NCBI GenBank assembly: GCA_029099685.1 | Contig: JAQXOO010000012.1 | Span: forward strand, 62,001 to 126,000 | DNA from: Clostridia bacterium | Lineage (GTDB): Bacteria > Bacillota > Clostridia > Oscillospirales > Butyricicoccaceae | Direction: 5' to 3' | DNA length: 64,000 nucleotides | Part shown: positions 38,836 through 46,658 of the stretch, one piece after another | How the letters are laid out: every line of letters begins with the position of its first letter | How positions within the stretch are numbered: position 1 is the stretch's first letter | Translations under genes and position numbers: made by a program | Notes under the pieces: model-generated | Told to the model about the DNA's origin: nothing | Seen by the model: only the letters and a program-made list of their open reading frames with translations | Databases searched by the model: none

Positions 38836-39129
38836 ATGCAAAACAATTTGCGCGACGAGCACATGGATCAGCTATTCCAGGCCATACTGACACTGGAGGA
38901 TCTGGACCAGTGCTACGAGCTGTTCAGCGACCTGTGCACTGTGACCGAGCTTCTGGCCATGAAGCAGCGCTTCTGGGTGGCCAGATTGCTGAAAGAGGGC
39001 TATATTTACTCCGACATCGTGGACCTGACCGGGGCCAGCACCGCCACCATCAGTCGGGTCAACCGTTGTCTGCAGTACGGCGACGGAGGCTATGAACGCG
39101 CTCTGCAGCGCACAGCACAGGTAAAATGA
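38836..39129 (+). CDS. YerC/YecD-type TrpR-like DNA-binding protein
   Basis: A 97-residue helix-turn-helix protein of the YerC/YecD family, with VTELLAMKQRFWVARLL and the recognition helix region TGASTATISRVNRCL. Members are small dimers related to the Trp repressor; their targets are unknown. ATG 38836 has GGGAGG. The stop overlaps the next start (ATGA). Confidence 0.85.
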   Translation: MQNNLRDEHMDQLFQAILTLEDLDQCYELFSDLCTVTELLAMKQRFWVARLLKEGYIYSDIVDLTGASTATISRVNRCLQYGDGGYERALQRTAQVK

Positions 39130-39866
39130 ACCAATATACGGGCCTGGCGGACTGCTATGACCGCCTGATCGACCAAACCATCTACGACCGCTTCTGCGGT
39201 CGTATTTGTGCGCTTTTTCACCAATACGGCATCGATGACGGGCTGGTGCTGGAGCTTTGCTGCGGCACCGGCACCCTGGCCCGGCTGTTGTCGCAGCAGG
39301 GATATGAAATGATCGGCTGCGACGCTTCCGAGGAGATGCTCAGCGTGGCGCGTGAAAAATGCGCCGATCTGCCCGTGCCTCCGGTATGGATCTGCCAGCA
39401 GGCTGATGAACTGGACCTGTACGGTACCGTCCGCGCCGCGGTGTGCTGTCTGGACAGCGTCAACTACTTTACCGGCCTGCGGGAACTGAAAGAGGCGTTT
39501 CGCCGGGTCAGCCTGTTCCTGGAGCCAGGCGGCCTGTTTCTTTTTGATGTGAAATCCAGGGAGATGTTCCGCCGCCTGGGAGGGACCTCCAGCATCCAGG
39601 AGGAAGATGGCCTGTTCTGCGCCTGGCAGTACGGTTTTGACAGCCGTTCGGGCTATGCACAGCACCAGGTGGACCTCTTCCGGAAGCAGGGGGAGCAGTA
39701 TATCCGCTTCACCGAATGGCATGAGCAGAGGGCCTACAGCCGGGAAACGCTGACCCGGGCGCTGGAGCAGGCCGGGCTGCGGCTGAAGGGTGTTTTCGCG
39801 GACTACACCGGGACCCGGGCCCGTGAGGAGACGGGCCGCCTGCTGTTCGCGGCGCAAAAACTGTAA
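39126..39866 (+). CDS. Class I SAM-dependent methyltransferase
   Basis: A 246-residue methyltransferase. Motif I is VLELCCGTGTLA and the acidic loop is GCDASEEML. The target cannot be told. It overlaps the TrpR-like gene by four bases, suggesting translation coupling, and precedes hslO by about 20 bases. Confidence 0.85.
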   Translation: MNQYTGLADCYDRLIDQTIYDRFCGRICALFHQYGIDDGLVLELCCGTGTLARLLSQQGYEMIGCDASEEMLSVAREKCADLPVPPVWICQQADELDLYGTVRAAVCCLDSVNYFTGLRELKEAFRRVSLFLEPGGLFLFDVKSREMFRRLGGTSSIQEEDGLFCAWQYGFDSRSGYAQHQVDLFRKQGEQYIRFTEWHEQRAYSRETLTRALEQAGLRLKGVFADYTGTRAREETGRLLFAAQKL

Positions 39867-39887
39867 AAACAAAGGATAATGAACGTC

Positions 39888-40772
39888 ATGAAAGATTTTT
39901 TGATACGGGGTATGACCGGGGACGGCTTTGTGAAGATCACCGCCGTCCAGACCACCGCCATGGTGGAGCGTATGCGTCAGATCCACAAGACCCTGCCCTT
40001 GGCCACCGCCGCCCTGGGACGGACGCTGACCGCGGTTTCCATGATGGGCAACGAACTGAAATATGAAAAAGGCTCCGTCACCCTGCAGATCCGGGGCGAC
40101 GGTCCTTTGGGTGCCGTCACTGCTGTCAGCGACAGCGAAGGCAATGTCCGCGGCTATTTGCAAAACCCCGCCGCCGTGCTCCCCCTGCGGGAGGACGGCC
40201 ATTTGAATGTGGGTGCGGGCATCGGCCGGGAGGGTGTCCTCACCGTTATCAAGGATATTGGCGAGCGGGAGCCTTTCACCGGACGCATCGAGCTGCAGAG
40301 CGGCGAGATCGCCGAGGATGTGGCGGCTTATTATGTGCTCAGCGAGCAGATCCCCACCGTGTGCGCCCTGGGCGTGCTGGTGGACCGGGACCAGAGTGTC
40401 AAGTGCGCCGGCGGCTACCTGCTGCAGCTGATGCCGGGCGCGCCGGCCGGCCTGGTGGACCTGCTGGAATACCGGGTGGCCGATGTGGGCAGCGTCACCG
40501 CCAGACTGGAAAAGGGTATGGACATGCGCCAGGTGGCAGAGGAACTGCTGTACGGCATGGACCTGCAGCTGATGGAGGAGCATCCCGTGGCTTATGAATG
40601 CAAATGCTCACGGAAAAAGGTAGAGTCCGCCCTTGTCAGCATGGGCAGGGAAGAGATGGAGCGCATGATCGAGGAAGAGGAGCAGATCTCTGTGACCTGT
40701 CAGTTCTGTGACGCGGTCTACACCTTTGGACGGAAGGATTTGGAAGAATTACTGCGGAGCACAAAAAAATGA
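39888..40772 (+). CDS. hslO: Hsp33 redox-regulated chaperone
   Basis: A 294-residue Hsp33. The four zinc cysteines lie near the C-terminus in CKC and CQFC (YECKCSRKK, VTCQFCDAVY). Under oxidative stress the zinc is lost and the protein holds unfolding proteins. I prefer ATG 39888, eleven bases after AAAGGA; the ATG at 39879 is only two bases from it. Confidence 0.92.
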   Translation: MKDFLIRGMTGDGFVKITAVQTTAMVERMRQIHKTLPLATAALGRTLTAVSMMGNELKYEKGSVTLQIRGDGPLGAVTAVSDSEGNVRGYLQNPAAVLPLREDGHLNVGAGIGREGVLTVIKDIGEREPFTGRIELQSGEIAEDVAAYYVLSEQIPTVCALGVLVDRDQSVKCAGGYLLQLMPGAPAGLVDLLEYRVADVGSVTARLEKGMDMRQVAEELLYGMDLQLMEEHPVAYECKCSRKKVESALVSMGREEMERMIEEEEQISVTCQFCDAVYTFGRKDLEELLRSTKK

Positions 40773-40781
40773 AAAAAGTGC

Positions 40782-40810
40782 TTGACTTTTACCCCCCCTT
40801 CGAATATAAT
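40782..40810 (+). promoter_or_regulatory. Promoter of the tRNA cluster
   Basis: TTGACT at 40782-40787 and TATAAT at 40805-40810 with a 17-base spacer, about 40 bases before the first tRNA. Confidence 0.88.
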
Positions 40811-40849
40811 AACTCTTGCGCTGAGGGAACACGGCGAACACCGGAAAGC

Positions 40850-40926
40850 GGGAGCATAGCTCAGCTGGTTAGAGCACCTGCCTTACAAGCAGGGGGTCAC
40901 AGGTTCGAGTCCTGTTGTTCCCACCA
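40850..40926 (+). tRNA. tRNA-Val (TAC)
   Basis: Complete cloverleaf: acceptor GGGAGCA with TGTTCCC, anticodon loop CTTACAA, T loop TTCGAGT and an encoded CCA end. Confidence 0.97.
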
Positions 40927-40938
40927 TCGCAGGAAGTT

Positions 40939-41015
40939 GGCCGAGTAGTTCAGTTGGTTAGAACGCTAGCCTGTCACGCTAGAGGTCGAGGGTTCGAGCC
41001 CCTTCTCGGTCGCCA
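40939..41015 (+). tRNA. tRNA-Asp (GTC)
   Basis: Complete cloverleaf: acceptor GGCCGAG with CTCGGTC, anticodon loop CTGTCAC and an encoded CCA end. Confidence 0.97.
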
Positions 41016-41021
41016 TGATTT

Positions 41022-41097
41022 GCCTCTGTAGCTCAGTTGGTAGAGCAGGGGACTGAAAATCCCCGTGTCATTGGTTCGATTCCGATCGGAGGCACCA
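41022..41097 (+). tRNA. tRNA-Phe (GAA)
   Basis: Complete cloverleaf: acceptor GCCTCTG with CGGAGGC (one GU pair), anticodon loop CTGAAAA and an encoded CCA end. Confidence 0.97.
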
Positions 41098-41100
41098 TCT

Positions 41101-41176
41101 GCGGATTTAGCTCATCTGGTAGAGCGCCACCTTGCCAAGGTGGAGGTAGCGAGTTCGAGCCTCGTAATCCGCTCCA
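41101..41176 (+). tRNA. tRNA-Gly (GCC)
   Basis: Complete cloverleaf: acceptor GCGGATT with AATCCGC, anticodon loop TTGCCAA and an encoded CCA end. Confidence 0.97.
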
Positions 41177-41182
41177 CAAACA

Positions 41183-41214
41183 ATTGACAGGAGTTCATTT
41201 CGACTCCTGTCAAT
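41183..41214 (+). other. Stem-loop between tRNA-Gly and tRNA-Cys
   Basis: A perfect 12-bp stem (41183-41194 with 41203-41214) with an eight-base loop and no T run. It may be a processing signal for the tRNA precursor. Confidence 0.6.
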
Positions 41215-41220
41215 CCATAT

Positions 41221-41295
41221 GGTGCCATGGCCAAGTGGTAAGGCAAAGGTCTGCAAAACCTTCACTCCCCAGTTCAAATCTGGGTGGCACCTCCA
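41221..41295 (+). tRNA. tRNA-Cys (GCA)
   Basis: Complete cloverleaf: acceptor GGTGCCA with TGGCACC, anticodon loop CTGCAAA, discriminator U as expected for Cys, and an encoded CCA end. Confidence 0.97.
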
Positions 41296-41298
41296 CGA

Positions 41299-41331
41299 AA
41301 TCCCGAATGCATCCGCATTCGGGATTTTTTT
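41299..41331 (+). terminator. Terminator of the tRNA cluster
   Basis: A perfect 12-bp stem (41299-41310 with 41315-41326) with an ATCC loop, followed by seven T residues. Confidence 0.92.
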
Positions 41332-41461
41332 GTCTGCATTTGCACCTGCTGCGGAGCGACGGAACGGCTGTGGTACCGGTATGGAAAGGTGCTCTGCCGA
41401 GGCGGCAGCAGCCGGAATATCAAAGACGCTGCCGTCCATACTAACGCCGAGGTGATGCACC

Positions 41462-41650
41462 ATGGCAAAGCAAGGCATGAAACGTCCCGACCGCACCCAT
41501 ACGCAGCCAACAAACGACCAGCCGCCGGTGCCGGAGATCCAGGGAAAAGCCAAGTCCGGCAAGAAAAAGGCCGACCCAATACTGGACACCGATCTGGCCC
41601 GGGACAACCTGTCAAATGACATCCCCGCCGCGGATCTGAACGACCTGTAA
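41462..41650 (+). CDS. Small hydrophilic protein of unknown function
   Basis: A 62-residue basic and polar protein, MAKQGMKRPDRTHTQP at the N-terminus, with PPVPEIQGKAKSGKKKADP in the middle and an acidic tail. It has no membrane segment or cysteine. GAGGTG lies eight bases before the ATG and a strong terminator follows, so it is probably expressed. I do not recognise a family; it looks disordered. A promoter in the 130 bases before it is not obvious. Confidence 0.6.
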   Translation: MAKQGMKRPDRTHTQPTNDQPPVPEIQGKAKSGKKKADPILDTDLARDNLSNDIPAADLNDL

Positions 41651-41654
41651 AAGC

Positions 41655-41690
41655 AAATGACCGCATCCGAACATACGGATGCGGTCATTT
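41655..41690. terminator. Bidirectional terminator
   Basis: A perfect 15-bp stem (41655-41669 with 41676-41690) between the small plus-strand ORF and the minus-strand response regulator. T-rich tracts flank both sides. Confidence 0.85.
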
Positions 41691-41691
41691 C

Positions 41692-42363
41692 TTATTCCTC
41701 AGATAATTGGTAGCCCACGCCGCGGACGGTACGGATATATTCTCCGCACTCGCCCAGCTTGGACCGCAGGGTGCCCACATGGACGTCCACCGTGCGGGTC
41801 TCTCCCGCATATTCACTTCCCCAGACGGAGGAAAGAAGCTGGTCACGGGTATACACCCGGCCGGGATTTTCCAGAAAAAGCTGCAGCAGGGCAAATTCTT
41901 TCAGCGTCAGCTGCACCTTTTGACCCATGGCGGTCACCGTATGCCGCTCCGGCTCCATTTCCAGGCGGCCCAGGCGCAAAACGCCTTCCGTTTCCCGGCG
42001 GTCCGTGCGGCGCAGCACCGCCTTTACCCGGGATAGCATCTCCAGCATCCCGAAGGGCTTTGCCAGGTAGTCGTCGGCGCCCAACTCCAACCCGGTCACC
42101 TTGTCATATTCGGTGCCCCTGGCTGTGGCCAGGATCACCGGGATGTCCACTGTGTCGGCCTGTGCCCGGAGCCGGCGCAGGATCTCCAGACCGTCCATAC
42201 CGGGAAGCATGATGTCCAGCATCACCAGCCGGGGCTTCTGCCGGTCCAGCGCCTGAAAAAACGCTGTCCCGTCGGGAAAGCCTTCGGCCTCCATACCGGA
42301 GACCCTCAGGGTGTATACCAGCATATTGCGGATGCCCTCGTCATCTTCCACGCAATAGATCAC
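41692..42363 (-). CDS. OmpR/PhoB-family response regulator
   Basis: A 223-residue two-domain regulator: a receiver domain with IYCVEDDEG, phosphoacceptor Asp in MLDIMLPGMDGLE and the conserved Lys in LAKPFG, then a winged-helix DNA-binding domain. Its place at the end of the pst-phoU operon suggests a PhoP/PhoB role in phosphate control. The start is GTG 42363 seven bases after GGAGGAGG, overlapping phoU (GTGA). No sensor kinase gene follows; a terminator does. Confidence 0.9.
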   Translation of the reverse strand: MIYCVEDDEGIRNMLVYTLRVSGMEAEGFPDGTAFFQALDRQKPRLVMLDIMLPGMDGLEILRRLRAQADTVDIPVILATARGTEYDKVTGLELGADDYLAKPFGMLEMLSRVKAVLRRTDRRETEGVLRLGRLEMEPERHTVTAMGQKVQLTLKEFALLQLFLENPGRVYTRDQLLSSVWGSEYAGETRTVDVHVGTLRSKLGECGEYIRTVRGVGYQLSEE

Positions 42364-43010
42364 TGCACATCCTCCTCCCGGCTGCCGGTGATGGAAAACC
42401 GCACCCACTGTGCGATGTTGACCGCATGGTCGCCGATCCGCTCAAAATATTTCGCGATCATCAGCAGGTCCAGGGCATATTCGCCGTCGGCCTCGGCATC
42501 GGTGACCCGGCGGATGAGGGCGCGCTTGGCCTTGTCAAAGCACCCGTCCACCACATCGTCATAGGCCACCACAGCGCTGGCGATGTCCAGATCCTGCTTG
42601 ATAAAGGCTTCGATGCTGTCAGAGACCATTTTGATGGTGGCCACGGCCATTTCGTGAATAGGAATGCTTTCGTCCTTGGCGGAAATATTGGCGGTGGCGA
42701 TGATCTCTGCAATGTCCGCCGACTGGTTGCCGATGCGCTCCATGTCGGTGACCATTTTCAGCGCCGCGGAAATGACCCGGAGGTCCCGCGCCACCGGCTG
42801 CTGGCGCATCAGCAGCTTGAAGCACAGGCTTTCGATATCCCGTTCGTGCTGGTCGATCTGCGCAGAAAGATGGGGAACGTCCAGCGTCAGGCTGCGGTTG
42901 CCCTCCAGCAGCGCCTTGGCGGAAAGGGCAATGGCTTTTTCACACAGGCCGCCCATAGCGATCATTTCCTGGTGCAGCGCGTCGAGCTGCTCGTCAAATC
43001 TGGAACGCAT
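42360..43010 (-). CDS. phoU: Phosphate uptake regulator PhoU
   Basis: A 216-residue helical protein with two PhoU repeats, each carrying acidic metal-binding motifs (first: SLCFKLLMRQQPVARDLR; second: DLLMIAKYFERIGDHAVNIA). It links the Pst transporter to the phosphate sensor. ATG 43010 is ten bases after GGGAGG. It follows pstB at once. Confidence 0.94.
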   Translation of the reverse strand: MRSRFDEQLDALHQEMIAMGGLCEKAIALSAKALLEGNRSLTLDVPHLSAQIDQHERDIESLCFKLLMRQQPVARDLRVISAALKMVTDMERIGNQSADIAEIIATANISAKDESIPIHEMAVATIKMVSDSIEAFIKQDLDIASAVVAYDDVVDGCFDKAKRALIRRVTDAEADGEYALDLLMIAKYFERIGDHAVNIAQWVRFSITGSREEDVQ

Positions 43011-43011
43011 A

Positions 43012-43761
43012 TTATCCAAACCTCCCGGTGATGTAATCTTCCGTGCGCTTGTCCCTGGGCAGGGAAAACACCTGCTCGGTGGCGCCGTATTCCACCATCT
43101 CGCCCAGCAGGAAAAAGGCCGTCCGGTCCGAGATACGCACCGCCTGCTGCATATTGTGCGTGACGATGACGATGGTGTACTGTTTTTTCAGCTCTGTGGC
43201 CAGCTCCTCGATGCGGGCGGTGGAGATGGGATCCAGGGCGGACGTGGGCTCATCCATCAGCAGTACCTCGGGCTCCACGGCCAGGGCGCGGGCGATGCAA
43301 AGACGTTGCTGCTGGCCGCCGGACAGGCCCAGGGCCGATTTTTTCAGCCGGTCCTTCAGCTCGTCCCAGATGGCTGCGTCCCGCAGGGACCGCTCTACGA
43401 TCTCGTCCAGTCGGGCTCTGCTGCGGACGCCGTGGGTCCGGGGGCCGAAGGCGATGTTGTCGTAAATACTCATGGGAAAGGGATTGGGCTTCTGGAACAC
43501 CATGCCCACCCGCTTGCGCAGCAGGCTTACATCCATACCGCCGTAGATATCCTGGCCGTCCAGCAGGACACTTCCGTTGATCCGGCAGTCCTCCACCAGG
43601 TCGTTCATCCGGTTGAGGGTTTTGAGCAGGGTGGACTTGCCGCAGCCTGAGGGGCCGATCAGGGCGGTGATCTGGTTGCCGGGGATGTTCAGACAGATGC
43701 TTTTCAGCGCCTGGAAATTTCCGTAAAACAAATCCAGGTTTTGTACGGTGATTTTATCCAT
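43012..43761 (-). CDS. pstB: Phosphate ABC importer ATPase
   Basis: A 249-residue ATPase with Walker [10 protein letters not shown] (36-44), signature [15 protein letters not shown] and Walker [14 protein letters not shown]. It drives high-affinity phosphate uptake. It overlaps the end of pstA by eight bases. Confidence 0.96.
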   Translation of the reverse strand: MDKITVQNLDLFYGNFQALKSICLNIPGNQITALIGPSGCGKSTLLKTLNRMNDLVEDCRINGSVLLDGQDIYGGMDVSLLRKRVGMVFQKPNPFPMSIYDNIAFGPRTHGVRSRARLDEIVERSLRDAAIWDELKDRLKKSALGLSGGQQQRLCIARALAVEPEVLLMDEPTSALDPISTARIEELATELKKQYTIVIVTHNMQQAVRISDRTAFFLLGEMVEYGATEQVFSLPRDKRTEDYITGRFG

Positions 43762-44602
43762 TTTTGTTTCCGCCTCCTAATTTTCCGGCGATCAGGTCGG
43801 AAAGTGCGTTGATCGCGATGACCAGCACCAGCAGCACCACCGCGGTGGCATAGGTTTGGTCGATGTGCAGTCCCTCGCAGGACAGCGCGTACATATGTAC
43901 CGACAGCGTTCTGGCGGAGTCCCCCAGAGAGGTGGCAACTTCCGCAACTGTGCCGGCGGTAAAGATCAGGGCCGCGGATTCTCCCACGATGCGCCCGATC
44001 CCCAGAATGACGCCGGCCAGAATGCCGGGAACGGCGCTGGGCAGGACGATGCGGAACACGGTCCGCAGCCGTCCCGCGCCCAGGCCGAAGCTGCCCTCCC
44101 GATAGCTGTCCGGGACCGAGAGCAGGGCTTCCTCTGTGGTGCGCATGATCAGGGGCAGGATCATGATGCTCAGGGTCAGTGCGCCGGAGACCAGGGATTT
44201 GCCCAGCCCCAGCGCCCTGACGAAGAACAGGCTGCCGAACAGGCCGTAGACGATGGAGGGGATGCCCGACAGGGTCTCGGCAGTAATGCGCACAACGCTC
44301 ACCAGACGGTTGCCCCGGCGGGCGTACTCCGAAAGATACACCGCCGCGCCGATACCCGCCGGTACCGCAAAGAGGAGAGACAGAGCGGTCATGGAAAGGG
44401 TATTGATCAGGGCAGGCGTCAGGGATACATTATCGGAGGTATATGTCCAGGCGAACAGCTCGGGAGTCAGGTGAGGGATCCCTTTGATAAGGATATAAAG
44501 GATGATGAACAGCAGAGCGGCCATGGTGACAGCCGCGGAAAACCATACGGTGGCACGCATCAGCAGGGCGCTGCGGTTTTGTCTGGAAAGAGAGGACTTC
44601 AT
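43754..44602 (-). CDS. pstA: Phosphate ABC importer permease PstA
   Basis: A 282-residue permease with six membrane segments and the ABC loop [20 protein letters not shown]. It works with PstC. The start follows pstC by one base. Confidence 0.94.
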   Translation of the reverse strand: MKSSLSRQNRSALLMRATVWFSAAVTMAALLFIILYILIKGIPHLTPELFAWTYTSDNVSLTPALINTLSMTALSLLFAVPAGIGAAVYLSEYARRGNRLVSVVRITAETLSGIPSIVYGLFGSLFFVRALGLGKSLVSGALTLSIMILPLIMRTTEEALLSVPDSYREGSFGLGAGRLRTVFRIVLPSAVPGILAGVILGIGRIVGESAALIFTAGTVAEVATSLGDSARTLSVHMYALSCEGLHIDQTYATAVVLLVLVIAINALSDLIAGKLGGGNKNG

Positions 44603-44603
44603 G

Positions 44604-45452
44604 TTATTTGCTCCTCCGTTTCAAAAGGGAAAACGACAGGTTAATGATGAGAATGAACACGAACAGCACCACTGCCGTGGCGATGAGCGCTTCGCGGTGC
44701 AGGTCGGCGGCATAGCCCATTTCAATGACAATGTTGGCGGTGAGGGTGCGGACACCGTCCAGAATACTGCCGGGGACCACCGGTTGGTTGCCGGCCACCA
44801 TTTTAATGGCCATGGTCTCACCGATGGCCCGGCCCACGCCCAGCACCACGCCGGCAAAGATGCCGCTTTTGGCGGCGGGCACCACGGCGCAGAACACACT
44901 GCGCTCATGGGTGGCGCCCAGCGCCAGCGCACCTTCATAATAGCTTTCCGGCACCGCGCGGATGGAGGTCTCGGCCACACCGATGATAGTGGGCAGCAGC
45001 ATCAGGCCCAGAAGCAGGGAAGCGGTGAGAATGCTCATGCCCCGGCCGCCGAACAGCTCCCGCACCAGAGGCACCAGCACCACCAGACCGAAAAAGCCGT
45101 AAACCACCGAAGGGATGCCGGCCATCAGGCTGACGGCTGGCTTTATGATCTTATACAGCCCTTTGGGGCAGAACCGGGCCAGGAAGATCGCCGTCAGGAT
45201 GCCAATAGGTACGCCGATGAGCAGGGAACCCGCTGTCACGTAAATACTGCCCACGATCATGGGCCAGATGCCATAGATGTCGTTGGAGGGGCGCCATTCT
45301 GTTCCCAGCAAAAAGTTCGCGGGCCCGATCTTTCCGATGGCGGGCAGTCCGTTGGCGAACAAAAACACGCAGATCAGCGCCACCGAAGCGATGGAAACAC
45401 AGGCAGTCAGCAAAAAGACCAGCCGCATACCGTTTTCCTTCAGTTGTTTCAT
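44604..45452 (-). CDS. pstC: Phosphate ABC importer permease PstC
   Basis: A 282-residue permease with six membrane segments and the loop AVPESYYEGALALGATHE. The start at 45452 has a purine-rich AGGAGC site. It is about 70 bases after pstS, in a gap that can form an imperfect stem. Confidence 0.94.
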   Translation of the reverse strand: MKQLKENGMRLVFLLTACVSIASVALICVFLFANGLPAIGKIGPANFLLGTEWRPSNDIYGIWPMIVGSIYVTAGSLLIGVPIGILTAIFLARFCPKGLYKIIKPAVSLMAGIPSVVYGFFGLVVLVPLVRELFGGRGMSILTASLLLGLMLLPTIIGVAETSIRAVPESYYEGALALGATHERSVFCAVVPAAKSGIFAGVVLGVGRAIGETMAIKMVAGNQPVVPGSILDGVRTLTANIVIEMGYAADLHREALIATAVVLFVFILIINLSFSLLKRRSK

Positions 45453-45523
45453 AAAAACGCTCCTTACAGAAAACAGGGAAAGGGGACGCGGCTGCTGCGC
45501 GCATCCCAGTGCTTCCCTTTGAT

Positions 45524-46474
45524 TTACTGACCCAGGATCTGGCTCCAAACGGTGGCCTCTCCGGTGAAGATGCTTTTGACCTGTTCAGAGGTCAGCTCCT
45601 CGGTGGGGCAGTCGTTGTTGACGATGACCGCGATGCCGTCCATGGCGATGGTTGTGCCGGTCAGCCCCTTCTCCACCTCGGATTCCTTCAGTGCGCGGGA
45701 GGCCATGCCGATGTCGCAGACACCCTCGATGGCATCGGACATACCGGTGGAGGAGTCACTCTGCTGCAGCTCGATCTCAACGCCGGGATTGACGGCCAGA
45801 TAGGCTTCCTTCAGCTTTTCCATGACGGGGGTGACGGAGGAGGAACCGGAGATAACGATCTTTCCGGAAGAAACGGAGCCGCTGTATGCGGCGGCGTCGG
45901 ACACAGCGATGCAGCCATTGGCCTCGATAACGGCCTGACCGTCCGCGCTCAGAATGTAGTTGATGAAATCCTGGGCAGCTTCGCTCAGACCTTCCTTTGC
46001 GGCGATGTTGAAGGGACGGGCGATCTTGTAGTTTCCTGCCTTGATGGCCTCCACGGAAGCCTCGGCGCCGTCAATACGGACCGCCTTGACGGTGTTGTTC
46101 AGGGAACCCATGGAGATGTAGCCGATGGTGTATTTGTCTCCGGCCACGGTGGTCATCATAACAGAGGTGGAGTCGGTGATCACAGCACTCTGAGTGGTGT
46201 GGTCGATCTTTTCGCCGGCCTCATTCTTCTGCTCCACACCAAACAGCTCGATGAAGGCGCCGCGGGTGCCGGAGCCGTCCTCGCGGGAGATCACGCCGAT
46301 CGCCTGGCTGCTGTCAAATTCGGGGGCTGCAGGCTTGTTTTGTTCATTCGAGGTTACAGGAGCGCCTGCGCTGCCGTTTTCGGCTTCCGTGTTGTTGTTT
46401 CCGCAGGCGGCCAGGGTGCTCAGAACCAAGGCGGCGGCCAGCAGAAGGACGATGCATTTCTTAAAGGTTTTCAT
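45524..46474 (-). CDS. pstS: Phosphate-binding lipoprotein PstS
   Basis: A 316-residue binding protein. The N-terminal 26 residues are a lipoprotein signal with LAAC. The phosphate-binding loop SREDGSGTRGAF is clear. An acidic, low-complexity linker follows the lipid cysteine. It is the first gene of the pst operon, with GGAGAATG before ATG 46474. Confidence 0.95.
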   Translation of the reverse strand: MKTFKKCIVLLLAAALVLSTLAACGNNNTEAENGSAGAPVTSNEQNKPAAPEFDSSQAIGVISREDGSGTRGAFIELFGVEQKNEAGEKIDHTTQSAVITDSTSVMMTTVAGDKYTIGYISMGSLNNTVKAVRIDGAEASVEAIKAGNYKIARPFNIAAKEGLSEAAQDFINYILSADGQAVIEANGCIAVSDAAAYSGSVSSGKIVISGSSSVTPVMEKLKEAYLAVNPGVEIELQQSDSSTGMSDAIEGVCDIGMASRALKESEVEKGLTGTTIAMDGIAVIVNNDCPTEELTSEQVKSIFTGEATVWSQILGQ

Positions 46475-46526
46475 GGGATCATTCTCCTTTGCTTCATGGT
46501 TGTTTGTCATTTCTGATTACGGCTTG

Positions 46527-46571
46527 ATGATACATCGCGGGTGTAATACCTGTTACCGCATTTTTGTAAAA
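46527..46571 (-). promoter_or_regulatory. Possible PhoP-controlled promoter of pstS
   Basis: The minus strand has TATCAT (46527-46532) at -10 and, instead of a -35, a run with TTTACA, GTAACA and ATTACA that resemble Pho-box half-sites. Their spacing (14 and 9) is not the ideal 11, so the call is weak. Confidence 0.35.
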
Positions 46572-46595
46572 TGCGCGTAAATAAATGTTAGGTTT

Positions 46596-46624
46596 TCATG
46601 TTTCGTACCGGGCACGCATAGATT
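46596..46624 (+). promoter_or_regulatory. Candidate sigma-E-type promoter of spoIVA
   Basis: TCATGTT at 46596-46602 and CATAGATT at 46617-46624 with a 14-base spacer resemble the mother-cell sigma-E consensus (TCATATT and CATACAAT). spoIVA is a known sigma-E gene. Confidence 0.5.
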
Positions 46625-46658
46625 GCAGTAAATGATTCTGGGAAAAGAGGATGGAACT

